A stretch of 64,000 bases of DNA from Bordetella flabilis (GTDB lineage: Bacteria; Pseudomonadota; Gammaproteobacteria; Burkholderiales; Burkholderiaceae_B): assembly GCF_001676725.1 (NCBI RefSeq), contig NZ_CP016172.1, positions 4,092,001-4,156,000 of the forward strand, given 5' to 3'. Positions 46,431 to 55,190 of this stretch are shown one piece after another; the first letter of the stretch is position 1; each line of letters opens with the position of its first letter. The notes under the pieces are model-generated. The model was not told where the DNA came from and ran no database searches. It saw only the letters and a program-made list of their open reading frames with translations. Made by a program: the position numbers and the translations under genes.

Positions 46431-46906
46431 GACGCCCCCGCGGCGCGACGCCCAGGCGAGCGGCACAGCCGCCGGTTGGTCAGCAGGCACACCCGGCGCC
46501 AGGCGGACGGCGGCAGCCCATCTTGCCAAACAGTAAAGGTGACGTGGCGCCCCGAGCGGCCAGGGCCGTTACAAAAGGCGTCAGGCAGCCGCGCCCGCAG
46601 GGTCAACCAGCGGGGCCCACGCCAGCGCGCGACCCATTCGACCGGACGCCACCCTTCCCGCATGCGCACGTAGAAGGCGCCATCACGTGTCATCTTCACG
46701 GCGCTGACGGGAGAACGCGGGCGGGCCCACATGAGCGCGCACAACAGGGCGGCGCCGCACAGGCCGGCCTGGAGCAACGGAGGAAGGGCCAGGCAGTAGA
46801 GCGCGAATGCGATGGCCAGCACGATGGCGCCGGTAACCGCGCCGTCGATCCATGCCGCCCCGCGCGGCCGCACCACCGGTACCCGCAACGTCCAGTCAGC
46901 GTGCAC
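46427..46906 (-). CDS. Uncharacterised two-helix membrane protein coupled to rpoE
   Basis: A 159-residue protein I could not assign. Visible features are a short N-terminus (MHADWTLRVPVVRPRGAAWIDGA), two hydrophobic helices separated by one or two residues (VTGAIVLAIAFALYCLALPPLL and AGLCGAALLCALMWA) and a soluble C-terminal domain with many Arg and Trp (WRPVEWVARWRGPRWLTLRARLP, then VTFTVWQDGLPPSAWRRVCLLTNRRLCR). The layout resembles YgfX/CptA-type proteins. It begins at GTG (46906) after AAGGGG, 11 bases downstream of fabF, and its stop overlaps the rpoE start (ATGA). It may influence membrane or envelope-stress signalling, but this is context only. Confidence 0.75.
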   Translation of the reverse strand: MHADWTLRVPVVRPRGAAWIDGAVTGAIVLAIAFALYCLALPPLLQAGLCGAALLCALMWARPRSPVSAVKMTRDGAFYVRMREGWRPVEWVARWRGPRWLTLRARLPDAFCNGPGRSGRHVTFTVWQDGLPPSAWRRVCLLTNRRLCRSPGRRAAGAS

Positions 46907-46917
46907 TCACGCCCCTT

Positions 46918-48147
46918 TTATATACGGCGCACAGCCATCGAACCGTTCGTGCCACCAAAGCCGAAGGAGTTGGACATCGCGACGTTGATCGTCATCTGCC
47001 GCGCTTCGTTGGCGCAGTAGTCGAGGTCGCACTCCGGATCCTGGTTGAACAGGTTGATGGTCGGCGGTGAAACCTGGTTATAGACAGCGAGCGTGGTGAA
47101 GACGGCTTCGATGCCTCCCGCGGCACCGAGCAGGTGGCCGGTCATCGACTTCGTGGAATTGACGACGAGCTTGCGCGCATGGTCCCCGAAGGCAAGCTTG
47201 AGTGCGTCGGACTCGTTCTTGTCGCCCAGCGGGGTGGAGGTCCCGTGCGCGTTCACGTACTGCACGTCGTCGGCATTCAGGCCACCGTTGCGCAGCGCAT
47301 TGATGACGCCACGTCGCGGGCCGTCCTTGTCCGGCGCCGTGATGTGATGCGCATCGGAGCTCATGCCGTACCCGACGAATTCGCCATAAATGCGCGCGCC
47401 GCGCTTCTTGGCGTGTTCGTACTCTTCAAGCACCACCACGCCGGCGCCTTCGCCCAGCACGAAACCGTCGCGGTCGCGGTCCCAGGGACGCGAGGCGGTG
47501 GCCGGATCGTCGTTGCGCGTGGAGAGGGCGCGCATCGCCGCAAAGCCGCCGATGCCCAGCGGAGAGACCGTCGACTCGGCGCCACCCGCGACCATCACGT
47601 CGGCGTCGCCGTATTCGATCATGCGGGCGGAGTCGCCGATGCTGTGCAGGCCCGTCGTGCATGCCGAAACCACGGCATAGCTGGGGCCCTTGAAGCCGTA
47701 CATGATGGAAAGCTGGCCGGAAATCAGATTGATCAGCGCGCCGGGCACGAAGAACGGCGAAATGCGCCGCGGGCCGCGCTCCAGCAGATCGGTCTGCGTT
47801 TCTTCGATGCGCGGCAGGCCGCCGATGCCGGAACCTATGATTACGCCGATGCGTTCCGCATTGGCGTCGGTCACCTCCAGGCCGCTGTCGCGCCAGGCCT
47901 GGACACCCGCTGCCACCCCGTAATGGATAAAGGTATCCATCTGCCGGGCTTCCTTGGCGGGAACATATTGGGTGACATCGAAGCCACGCACTTCGCCGGC
48001 GATGTGGGTGGTCAGCGCGGAAGGATCGAAACGGGTAATGCGGCTGATGCCGGAACGTCCGTTGACGATATTGTCCCAGGCGCTGAGCACGTCATTGCCC
48101 ACGGGGGACACGATGCCAAGTCCGGTGATGACGACGCGTCGTTTCAC
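46918..48147 (-). CDS. fabF: 3-oxoacyl-ACP synthase II (FabF)
   Basis: A 409-residue beta-ketoacyl-ACP synthase II for chain elongation in fatty acid synthesis. The nucleophile is Cys163 in SACTTGLHS, and the two catalytic histidines lie in NAHGTSTPLGD and KSMTGHLLGAAG. The start is GTG at 48147, 6 bases after AGGAG, giving MKRRVVITGLG. It lies 181 bases after acpP, with a GC hairpin between, and is followed 11 bases later by the membrane gene that leads into rpoE. Confidence 0.96.
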   Translation of the reverse strand: MKRRVVITGLGIVSPVGNDVLSAWDNIVNGRSGISRITRFDPSALTTHIAGEVRGFDVTQYVPAKEARQMDTFIHYGVAAGVQAWRDSGLEVTDANAERIGVIIGSGIGGLPRIEETQTDLLERGPRRISPFFVPGALINLISGQLSIMYGFKGPSYAVVSACTTGLHSIGDSARMIEYGDADVMVAGGAESTVSPLGIGGFAAMRALSTRNDDPATASRPWDRDRDGFVLGEGAGVVVLEEYEHAKKRGARIYGEFVGYGMSSDAHHITAPDKDGPRRGVINALRNGGLNADDVQYVNAHGTSTPLGDKNESDALKLAFGDHARKLVVNSTKSMTGHLLGAAGGIEAVFTTLAVYNQVSPPTINLFNQDPECDLDYCANEARQMTINVAMSNSFGFGGTNGSMAVRRI

Positions 48148-48216
48148 GGATGACTCCTAAACAGACAAAAGAAAGGCGGTCTGGAACACGCCGCTTGCGC
48201 GGAAAGCGTCGCCGCC

Positions 48217-48236
48217 GGGGCGGTGACTGCCGCCCC
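48217..48236 (-). other. GC stem-loop between acpP and fabF
   Basis: GGGGCGG/CCGCCCC, 7 bp with a six-base loop, in the middle of the 181-base acpP-fabF gap. With no T-tract it is more likely an RNA-processing or partial-attenuation structure, which would help keep acpP mRNA far above fabF mRNA. The role is inferred. Confidence 0.4.
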
Positions 48237-48328
48237 GCGCGATGTCCGCGCGGCACACTCCAAAAACCGCCCCGGTTCCCCGCATGGCGACACCTGCCGC
48301 GCCGCAAGGGAAAAACAGGCTGATCGCG

Positions 48329-48568
48329 TTATTGCTTGCTGTGCGAATTGATGTAGTCGATCGCTTGTTGCACAGTCGTGATCTTTTCGGCCTCTTCGTC
48401 GGGGATCTCGGTCTCGAACTCATCTTCGAGGGCCATGACCAGCTCAACCATGTCGAGCGAATCGGCACCGAGGTCGTCAAGAAAGGAAGACTCGTTCTTG
48501 ATCTCGGCTTCATTGACGCCAAGCTGTTCAGCGACGATCTTCTTGACGCGCTGTTCGATGCTTTCCAT
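48329..48568 (-). CDS. acpP: Acyl carrier protein
   Basis: A 79-residue ACP. The phosphopantetheine attachment serine is Ser37 in [12 protein letters not shown], and the composition is strongly acidic, as expected ([15 protein letters not shown]). It carries growing acyl chains for all Fab enzymes and PlsX. The ATG at 48568 has GGAG 6 bases upstream; a good -10 element lies at 48599-48604, so it is expected to have its own strong promoter within the fab cluster. Confidence 0.97.
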   Translation of the reverse strand: MESIEQRVKKIVAEQLGVNEAEIKNESSFLDDLGADSLDMVELVMALEDEFETEIPDEEAEKITTVQQAIDYINSHSKQ

Positions 48569-48598
48569 GCAGATCTCCAATTGGGAAAAATCCCGCGA

Positions 48599-48626
48599 AT
48601 TATAGCCAAGCGCAGCGCAATGCAAA
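48599..48626 (-). promoter_or_regulatory. Promoter upstream of acpP
   Basis: Minus strand TATAAT at 48599-48604 is a perfect -10 element. A weak -35 (TTTGCA, 48621-48626) lies 16 bases further upstream. Transcription would start near 48592, giving a leader of about 24 nt. The remaining upstream part of the 225-base gap holds a GGCGCC/GGCGCC inverted repeat (48683-48688 and 48695-48700), a possible end for the fabG transcript. Confidence 0.65.
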
Positions 48627-48793
48627 CGCCGGGCCGTGACAAAAATGGATTCCCGATCGGATGGCCGTCCGGGACACGTAACGGCGCCGATGGCGGCGCC
48701 GGTGCAACGAACCGCGCGTAAGGCCGGAGAGGTCTGCAAAAAGCAAGCCCGATGCCGCCGGCCTGGCGCGGAACGATAACAGATCGTTCGGGA

Positions 48794-49525
48794 TTACATA
48801 TACATGCCGCCGTTGACGTGCAGCGTCGTGCCGGTAATGTAACCGGCATGGGGACTGGCCAGGAACGCCACCGCGTGGGCAATGTCCGCCGGCGCGCCCA
48901 GGCGGCCGACGGGGATTTGCTGCAGCAAGGCGCCGGTCTGCGCCTCGCCCAGGACACGGGTCATGTCCGTGTCGATGAAACCGGGCGCCACGCAATTGAC
49001 GGTGATATTACGGCTACCCAGCTCGCGCGCCAGTGCCCGCGTCATGCCGGCCACGCCCGCCTTGGCCGCGGCGTAGTTGGCCTGGCCCGCGTTGCCGCTG
49101 GAACCAACCACCGACGTCACGTTGATGATCCGCCCCCACCGGGCTTTCATCATGCCCCGCATGACGGCGCGCGACAAGCGGAAAACCGCGCCCAGGTTGG
49201 TCTGGATGACGGCGTCCCAGTCCTCGTCCTTCATGCGCATGGCCAAAGTATCGCGGGTGATGCCGGCATTGTTCACGAGGATATGCGGCCCGCCTTCCTT
49301 GGCGAGCGTTTCGACCAGGGCCTCCGCGGCCTTGGCGTCATTCACGTCCAGGACGACCCCGCGGCCATTCAGGGGCGCCAGCGCTTCGTTGATGGTTTCG
49401 GCGCCGTTGGCGGAGGTGGCCGTGCCGACAACCGTGGCGCCGCGGGCGGCCAGTTCGTGCGCGATGGCCTTGCCGATGCCGCGGGTCGCTCCGGTGACCA
49501 GCGCGATTTTTCCTTGCAATTCCAT
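48794..49525 (-). CDS. fabG: 3-oxoacyl-ACP reductase FabG
   Basis: A 243-residue NADPH-dependent reductase of the elongation cycle. The nucleotide loop is TGATRGIGKA, the NNAG is at 85-88, and the catalytic Ser138, Tyr151 and Lys155 lie in NVTSVVGSSGNAGQANYAAAKAG. The C-terminus ITGTTLHVNGGMYM is typical. The ATG at 49525 begins MELQGKIALVTG. It is 17 bases after fabD. Confidence 0.96.
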   Translation of the reverse strand: MELQGKIALVTGATRGIGKAIAHELAARGATVVGTATSANGAETINEALAPLNGRGVVLDVNDAKAAEALVETLAKEGGPHILVNNAGITRDTLAMRMKDEDWDAVIQTNLGAVFRLSRAVMRGMMKARWGRIINVTSVVGSSGNAGQANYAAAKAGVAGMTRALARELGSRNITVNCVAPGFIDTDMTRVLGEAQTGALLQQIPVGRLGAPADIAHAVAFLASPHAGYITGTTLHVNGGMYM

Positions 49526-49542
49526 GGATTTGGCCTTCCTTC

Positions 49543-50478
49543 TCAATTGGCGCCGACGGCTGCCAGGGCGGCATCCAGCGATGCCGGATCGGTGACGGCC
49601 AGGCCGCTGAGCTCACCGTCGATACGCTTGACCAGGCCGGTCAGGACCTTGCCCGGACCGCACTCGATGACATGCGTGACGCCCTGCGCCTTCATGGCGC
49701 GGATTGTTTCAACCCAGCGCACGGGGTGCCAGGCCTGGCGTACCAGCGCATCACGGATGGCGGCCGGATCGGTCGGCGTCGCGACGTCCACGTTGTTGAG
49801 GACCGTAATCGTGGGCGCTGATATCCGCACTTCGGCCAGGGCCTTGTCGAGCACCGCGGCCGCCGGGCGCAGCAGGCTGGAATGGAAAGGGGCAGACACC
49901 GGCAACAGCAGCGCCCGCTTGGCGCCGGCCGCCTTGGCGGCTTCGCAGGCCCGTTCCACGGCCGCCTTGTGGCCGGCAATCACAACCTGGGCCGGCGCAT
50001 TGAAATTGACCGCTTCCACCACGTCGCCTAGCGCCGCCTGGGCGCAGGCGGCGCGCACCGCGTCGTCATCCAGGCCCAGGATTGCCGCCATGGCGCCCGT
50101 TCCGACCGGGACGGCTGCCTGCATGGCGTCGGCACGGATGCGAACCAGCCGCACCGCGTCCTCGAGCCGCAGCGACTGCGCCGCGGTCAGGGCGGCGTAC
50201 TCGCCCAGGCTGTGCCCCGCGACGATGTCCGGCCTGGGACCGCCGGCGGCGCACCAGGCCGCGTACAGGGCGGCGCCGGCCACCAGCATGGCGGGCTGGG
50301 TATTGGTGGTCAGGTTGAGCTGCTCGGCGGAACCTTGCGCAATGAGGGCGTCCAGGTCCTGGCCCAGCGCGCCGGAAGCGCGCGCCAGCGTATCGGCCAC
50401 AGCCGCATTGCCGGCCCATGCGTCGAGCATGCCGACGGATTGCGACCCCTGTCCGGGAAATACAAAAGCGATTTTCAT
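49543..50478 (-). CDS. fabD: Malonyl-CoA:ACP transacylase FabD
   Basis: A 311-residue acyltransferase that loads malonyl groups onto ACP. The nucleophile Ser90 lies in GHSLGEYAAL, the catalytic His199 in SAPFHSSLL, and an arginine for the carboxylate in VRIRADAMQ. The N-terminus MKIAFVFPGQGSQ at 50478 is standard; a much longer open frame upstream in the same phase is not coding. It sits 26 bases after fabH and 17 before fabG. Confidence 0.96.
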   Translation of the reverse strand: MKIAFVFPGQGSQSVGMLDAWAGNAAVADTLARASGALGQDLDALIAQGSAEQLNLTTNTQPAMLVAGAALYAAWCAAGGPRPDIVAGHSLGEYAALTAAQSLRLEDAVRLVRIRADAMQAAVPVGTGAMAAILGLDDDAVRAACAQAALGDVVEAVNFNAPAQVVIAGHKAAVERACEAAKAAGAKRALLLPVSAPFHSSLLRPAAAVLDKALAEVRISAPTITVLNNVDVATPTDPAAIRDALVRQAWHPVRWVETIRAMKAQGVTHVIECGPGKVLTGLVKRIDGELSGLAVTDPASLDAALAAVGAN

Positions 50479-50504
50479 CGTGGAGAGTGCGGTTGTCGTT
50501 GGAT

Positions 50505-51494
50505 CTAGGTCAGGCGCGCCAGCACCGAGCCCCAAGTGAAGCCACCGCCGACGCCCTGCATGAGCACCAGGTGTCCGGGACGCGCACGGCCGTCGCGGCG
50601 CGCGACATCCAGCGCCAGCGGCACACTGGCCGCCGACGTATTGGCATGGCTGTCCACGGTCACGACCAGCTTGCCGGCCGGCAAGCTCAGCTTGCGTGCC
50701 AGGAAGTTGAGGATGCGGACGTTGGCCTGGTGCGGGATCAGCAGGTCCACTGCATCGAGCGACACGCCCGCTTCGTCGCAGACGTCGCGCGCGGAACGCT
50801 CCAGCACCGTGACGGCCTGCTTGAACACGGCTTGCCCGTCCATGCGCAGAAAAGGGTCGCCGACCACTTCGCCATACGCGACGTTGCCTGCGGCACAGAG
50901 AATCTTGGTCTGACTGCCGTCGGCATGCAGTTGCGCGGCCAGGATGCCCGGCGTGTCCGACGCGCTCAGCACCACGGCCCCCGCTCCGTCGCCGAACAGC
51001 ACGCAGGTGGAGCGATCGTTCCAGTCGAGGATACGGGAGAAGACCTCGGCGCCGATAACCAGCGCGTGGCGGGCACGGCCGGCCCGCACAAAACTGTCCG
51101 CGGTGGTCAGTGCATACACGAAGCCGCTGCAGACGGCCTGCACGTCGAACGCCGCGCAGCCCTTGATGCCCAGCCTGCTTTGCACCAGGCACGCCGTGCT
51201 GGGGAAAACGTAGTCCGGCGTAGACGTCGCGACGACGATGAGATCGATATCGGCGGCCTGCAGGCCTGCATTCTCGATGGCGCGCACGGCCGCCTCGGTC
51301 GCGAGTTCGCTGGTGGTAACGCCGCGCTCGGCCAAATGGCGTTGGCGTATGCCGGTGCGCTCGACGATCCAGACGTCCGATGTGACGATATCGCGGGTCG
51401 CCAGCTCGGCGGCGAGTTCATCGTTGGACACCACGCGCGGGGGCAGATAGCTGCCGGAACCGGCGATGACCGAATACTGCGGATTGGTTTTCAT
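50505..51494 (-). CDS. fabH: 3-oxoacyl-ACP synthase III (FabH)
   Basis: A 329-residue KAS III that starts fatty-acid synthesis by condensing acetyl-CoA with malonyl-ACP. The catalytic residues are Cys122 in [10 protein letters not shown], His in [10 protein letters not shown] and Asn in [13 protein letters not shown]. The ATG at 51494 overlaps the plsX stop by one base (TGATG), linking phospholipid acylation with initiation of chain synthesis. Confidence 0.96.
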   Translation of the reverse strand: MKTNPQYSVIAGSGSYLPPRVVSNDELAAELATRDIVTSDVWIVERTGIRQRHLAERGVTTSELATEAAVRAIENAGLQAADIDLIVVATSTPDYVFPSTACLVQSRLGIKGCAAFDVQAVCSGFVYALTTADSFVRAGRARHALVIGAEVFSRILDWNDRSTCVLFGDGAGAVVLSASDTPGILAAQLHADGSQTKILCAAGNVAYGEVVGDPFLRMDGQAVFKQAVTVLERSARDVCDEAGVSLDAVDLLIPHQANVRILNFLARKLSLPAGKLVVTVDSHANTSAASVPLALDVARRDGRARPGHLVLMQGVGGGFTWGSVLARLT

Positions 51495-52558
51495 CAGGCG
51501 GAGTCCCCGGCCACGCGCGGCACGGGGACCGTCGCGGCATTGTTGTGTGCGCCCTGCGTGATCTGCGCCATGCTGAGGTTGGTGCGTTCCAGCAGTTTAC
51601 TGACGACGGCTTCGCGCGCGCGTTGCAGCGCGAAACCGAAGGCATAGGCGTCCGCGGAGCCATGGCTCTTGATGACCACGCCGCGCAGACCCAGCAGGGC
51701 CGCGCCGTTGTACCGGCGGTTATCGACCCGTTTGCGCAGGCGGTTCAGGACAGGCGAGGCGATCGCACCCGCCAGCAGCGTGACCGGATTGCGCTTGAAT
51801 TCTTCGCGGATGATGCTGCTCAGCATCCGGGCCAGCCCTTCGACGGACTTGAGCACCGCGTTACCGACAAAGCCATCGCAGACCACGACGTCGACGGTAC
51901 CCTTGAAGATATCGTTGCCCTCGACGTTGCCGTAGAAGTTCAAGGGACTGGCCCGCAGCAATTCGGCGGCCTCCTTGACGACTTCGTTGCCCTTGATGAC
52001 TTCTTCGCCGATGTTCAGAAGCCCGACGGTGGGGCGCTCACGGTGGTCCAGCGCCTGGGCGAGCGCGGCCCCCATGATGGCGAACTGCAGCAGGTGTTCG
52101 GCGGTGCAGTCGACGTTGGCGCCGAGATCCAGCACGGTCGTGGACCGCCCCAGCTGGTTCGGAATGGACGTGGCAATGGCTGGACGATCGATGCCGTCCA
52201 GCGTTTTCAGCACATAGCGCGAGATCGCCATCCACGCACCGGTATTGCCAGCCGATACACAGGCGTCGGCACGGCCGTCCTTGACGGCTTGCGCCGCGAT
52301 GCGCATGGACGAATCCTTCTTGCGGCGCAACGCCACCTCGACGGAGTCGTCCATGCTGACGACTTCCGAGGCAGGCACGATCTCGATGCGCTCGCGAGGC
52401 GCGCCACGCGTGGCATCCAATGCCTTCCCGATCGCGTCAGGCAACCCGACGAGCAGGAGCTGTGCGTCGGGAAACTGCCGGGCGAAGTCGATGGACGCGG
52501 GTATGGTCACGGGCAGGCCAATATCGCCGCCCATGCAGTCAATAGCGATGCGTATCAC
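51494..52558 (-). CDS. plsX: Phosphate acyltransferase PlsX
   Basis: A 354-residue enzyme that makes acyl-phosphate from acyl-ACP, the donor for PlsY in phosphatidic acid synthesis. The N-terminus [20 protein letters not shown] and central [45 protein letters not shown] and [18 protein letters not shown] are the family hallmarks. The start is GTG at 52558 ([11 protein letters not shown]); a TTG 9 bases upstream is less likely. It follows rpmF and overlaps fabH. Confidence 0.95.
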   Translation of the reverse strand: MIRIAIDCMGGDIGLPVTIPASIDFARQFPDAQLLLVGLPDAIGKALDATRGAPRERIEIVPASEVVSMDDSVEVALRRKKDSSMRIAAQAVKDGRADACVSAGNTGAWMAISRYVLKTLDGIDRPAIATSIPNQLGRSTTVLDLGANVDCTAEHLLQFAIMGAALAQALDHRERPTVGLLNIGEEVIKGNEVVKEAAELLRASPLNFYGNVEGNDIFKGTVDVVVCDGFVGNAVLKSVEGLARMLSSIIREEFKRNPVTLLAGAIASPVLNRLRKRVDNRRYNGAALLGLRGVVIKSHGSADAYAFGFALQRAREAVVSKLLERTNLSMAQITQGAHNNAATVPVPRVAGDSA

Positions 52559-52620
52559 GGGAGCCAAGTATCAGCGCCAGCCGTAACGATGTGGATCCGG
52601 GTCAGGCGGGCCGGAACGGC

Positions 52621-52803
52621 TTATTCGTCGTTCTTGGTCTTGATGACTTTGCGGCCGCGATAGAAACCGTTCGGGCTGATGTGATGACGCAGGTGCATTT
52701 CGCCCGTGTTCGGCTCGATGGCCGTCGGCGGCGTCGTCAGAAAATCGTGCGAGCGATGCATGCCGCGCTTGGACGGGGACTTCTTGTTTTGTTGAACAGC
52801 CAT
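52621..52803 (-). CDS. rpmF: Ribosomal protein bL32
   Basis: A 60-residue bL32 with the standard start [22 protein letters not shown]. Unlike the zinc-binding form, it lacks the four cysteines, as in E. coli. TAGGAG precedes the ATG. It lies between yceD and plsX, 52 bases after the former, the usual order yceD-rpmF-plsX-fab. Confidence 0.96.
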   Translation of the reverse strand: MAVQQNKKSPSKRGMHRSHDFLTTPPTAIEPNTGEMHLRHHISPNGFYRGRKVIKTKNDE

Positions 52804-52855
52804 GATGACTCCTAGAAACGGGGCGCATTGTACGCGATGCGGCCCGGTGTTGACC

Positions 52856-53542
52856 TCAATCTTTTTGCTTCAATTTTTCCAGCACCGCGAACGGTGATGG
52901 ACGCTTGCCTGCCTCGGTTTCGGGCCCCGGATCGCCGGCGCTCGTCTTCAGCGGCGCGCCCGGACACACGCGATGCCTGGGCACATAAGGAATATTCAAA
53001 ACCAGTTCGTCTTCGACCTGCGCGAGCAGATCGAAATGGTGCGAACCCAACACTTTTTCAGGCACATCGTCCAGGCGGTCGATGCCGCCCGCGTCGGCCA
53101 TGTCGCCGTCGCCGTCGCCATCCAGATCCACGTCGCCCATGCCTTCATCGAGCTCGGCTTCCGACTTCACCAGATGCAGCGTGACGCTTGCATCAATGGG
53201 ATGTACGAACGCCTCCATGCACCGCTGACAGACCAGCACCGGATGAGCCTGGACGGACAGATGGAGCAGCGGCTCGCCCTGCCGCCCCAACTCGCCCCGC
53301 GCCGCCCAGCGCACCTCGCCGGCTTCGCCCGCAGGCTGCGGCGGCAGACCTTCCACCGCCCGCGCAAAGCGAACCAGAGGCAGAGCGCCGGAAGCTTCCT
53401 TGCCCAGCCGCGCAAAGCTGAACGCATCTATCGTCCCGGTCGCGCGACCACTCATCCGGGCAGTGTTTCCGCCGCCCGTGCTGGCGCCGGCCGTATGGCC
53501 GACACCTTTATTTCCACTACCGCTGCTTTCGCCTTTGCCCAT
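52856..53542 (-). CDS. yceD: YceD/DUF177 family protein (23S rRNA accumulation factor)
   Basis: A 228-residue DUF177 protein. YceD homologues are needed for normal 23S rRNA levels. The diagnostic cysteines are present: Cys105 and Cys108 in [11 protein letters not shown] and Cys193 in HRVCPGAPL. Additions relative to E. coli (173 residues) are a Gly/Ser-rich N-terminal extension (about 1-30) and an Asp/Gly-rich insert at about 134-153 ([17 protein letters not shown]). If translation begins at the inner ATG (53455), the N-terminal part is absent; the outer ATG has AGG at 6 bases. It precedes rpmF, as is usual. Confidence 0.87.
   Translation of the reverse strand: MGKGESSGSGNKGVGHTAGASTGGGNTARMSGRATGTIDAFSFARLGKEASGALPLVRFARAVEGLPPQPAGEAGEVRWAARGELGRQGEPLLHLSVQAHPVLVCQRCMEAFVHPIDASVTLHLVKSEAELDEGMGDVDLDGDGDGDMADAGGIDRLDDVPEKVLGSHHFDLLAQVEDELVLNIPYVPRHRVCPGAPLKTSAGDPGPETEAGKRPSPFAVLEKLKQKD
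53102..53119. repeat. GTCGCC hexamer repeat in yceD
   Basis: Three consecutive GTCGCC units (plus-strand reading), encoding part of the Asp-Gly insert. Each unit adds two residues without shifting the frame. Confidence 0.8.
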
Positions 53543-53622
53543 GATTGGCCTGCGCTCTCGCGCGTTGCCCCGTCCCCGTGCATCTTCACGTTGCCCTGTA
53601 CGGGTTCCCCGTGCTGTGGGGC

Positions 53623-53650
53623 CCTGCTTTCCGGCCCCTGCTTTCCGGCC
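53623..53650. repeat. 14-bp direct duplication in the yceD/maf gap
   Basis: CCTGCTTTCCGGCC occurs twice in a row (53623-53636 and 53637-53650), with a degenerate third copy after it. It lies in the 275-base divergent region 53543-53817, which also holds a possible maf -10 (GATAAT at 53782-53787) and no gene. Confidence 0.75.
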
Positions 53651-53817
53651 CCATGCTTTATACAGCCGGATACTTTGCAGCCCGGGCTTCCACCGAAGGC
53701 TGACGGAACCAAGCCTCCAAGCGGGCGGACCAGGATGAGCCCGGGATCTGCCGGGGACAAAATTTCCGCGAAAACGTTAGATAATACCGTGACTTACGTA
53801 GGACCGTCAAACCTCAT

Positions 53818-54441
53818 ATGCCCCTGATCCTTGCCTCCACCTCGCCCTACCGACGCGAATTGCTCGCGCGCCTGCGCCTGCCCTTCGACACGGTCGCCCC
53901 CCAGGTTGACGAAACGCCCCGCCCGGGGGAGGCGCCGTGCGATCTGGCCGTGCGCCTGTCCATCGCCAAGGCCGCGGCCGTTTCCGCGCGCCATCCCGGC
54001 GCCGTCGTCATCGGTTCCGACCAGGTGGCGACCGTGCATGGCGCGCCGATCGGCAAGCCCGGCGACTTCGAGCGGGCGCGGGCCCAGTTGCGCATGCTGT
54101 CAGGGCAGGAGGTGGCGTTCCACAGCGCCCTGGCCGTGACGGACGGCACGCGCACGACACATGCCGACATCGTCACTCGCTGCCGCTTCCGCCCCCTCTC
54201 GGACGCGGCCATCGACGCGTATCTGCACGCCGAAACCCCCTTCGATACCGCCGGCAGCGCCAAGGCGGAGGGCCTGGGTATCGCCTTGATGGACAGCATG
54301 CACAGCGATGATCCGACCGCGATCATCGGTCTGCCGCTGATTGCGCTGACCGGCATGCTGGCGCAGTTCGGGCTGGACCCGCTGCAGGCCCCGCTAGCGG
54401 CCCATGGCCAGCCGGCGGTGCCGTCCGGGAGCCATCCGTGA
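53818..54441 (+). CDS. maf: Maf-family nucleotide pyrophosphatase
   Basis: A 207-residue Maf/HAM1-type pyrophosphatase that hydrolyses modified NTPs; the YceF branch prefers 7-methyl-GTP. The N-terminal ILASTSPYRRELLARL and central VVIGSDQVATVHGAPIGKP are clear, with the active-site Asp in GSDQ. A tail of about 20 residues (APLAAHGQPAVPSGSHP) is extra. It starts the plus-strand group maf-methyltransferase-amiD; the next gene starts with GTG inside its TGA stop. Confidence 0.92.
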   Translation: MPLILASTSPYRRELLARLRLPFDTVAPQVDETPRPGEAPCDLAVRLSIAKAAAVSARHPGAVVIGSDQVATVHGAPIGKPGDFERARAQLRMLSGQEVAFHSALAVTDGTRTTHADIVTRCRFRPLSDAAIDAYLHAETPFDTAGSAKAEGLGIALMDSMHSDDPTAIIGLPLIALTGMLAQFGLDPLQAPLAAHGQPAVPSGSHP

Positions 54442-55190
54442 CGGCGGCCCCGTCCGCCGGGCCGTCCGGCGCCGGCTCGGGACCCGGCGAACTGCACCTT
54501 ATTCCGGTGGGCCTCGGCGAAGCGCCCCCTGACCGCTGGCTCCCCGCCGAGGTGCGCGCGCTGGCGGCACGGCTGGATACCTACATCGCCGAAAACGCCA
54601 AGACTGCACGCGCTTTCCTGAAGCAGATCGGCACCATCCGCCCCCTCCAGGAAATCACCATCCATACGCTCACGGACAAGACCGACGCCGCGCAGATCAA
54701 TGCCTGGCTGCGGCCCCTGCGGGATGGTGGCGAGATAGGACTGGTTTCGGAAGCCGGCTGCCCGGCCGTGGCGGACCCGGGCGCGCGCGTGGCGGAAGTC
54801 GCCCATGGCCTGGGACTGACGGTGCGGCCCTGGGTGGGACCCTCTTCCATTCTGCTGTCCCTGATGGCCAGCGGCCTGGACGGGCAACGCTTTGCCTTCC
54901 ACGGATACGCGCCGGTCGAACCCAACGAACGGATACGCCAACTGCGCAACTGGGAACAGGTATCCGCGAGGGAAGACCAGACGCAGATGCTGATCGAGAC
55001 CCCCTACCGGAACGCCGCCATGTTCACCGCCCTGCTCGGTTGCCTGCGCGGCAATACGCGGCTTTGCGTGGCGCGCTCCCTGACCACCGCCGACGAGTGG
55101 GTCCGTACACGCACCGTGGCGGACTGGAAAACGCAGCCGGCGCCAGACCTGGATAAAAAGCCCACCCTGTTCCTCTACCTGGCCCGATGA
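54438..55190 (+). CDS. SAM-dependent methyltransferase, RsmI-like (tetrapyrrole methylase fold)
   Basis: A 250-residue member of the tetrapyrrole methylase superfamily, nearer to RsmI than to cobalamin enzymes. Motifs are LHLIPVGLGEAPPDRWLP near the N-terminus, GEIGLVSEAGCPAVADPGARVAEVAHGLG, and GPSSILLSLMASGLDGQRFAFHGY. It is shorter than RsmI, with the usual C-terminal helical domain largely missing, so 16S rRNA 2'-O-methylation is uncertain. The start is GTG, overlapping the maf stop (GTGA), and its own stop overlaps the amiD ATG (ATGA). Confidence 0.82.
   Translation: MTAAPSAGPSGAGSGPGELHLIPVGLGEAPPDRWLPAEVRALAARLDTYIAENAKTARAFLKQIGTIRPLQEITIHTLTDKTDAAQINAWLRPLRDGGEIGLVSEAGCPAVADPGARVAEVAHGLGLTVRPWVGPSSILLSLMASGLDGQRFAFHGYAPVEPNERIRQLRNWEQVSAREDQTQMLIETPYRNAAMFTALLGCLRGNTRLCVARSLTTADEWVRTRTVADWKTQPAPDLDKKPTLFLYLAR

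Noticed and set aside
50479..51192. Upstream extension of the fabD frame.
   Set aside because: It lies within fabH in another phase; FabD begins with its standard MKIAFVFPGQG at 50478.
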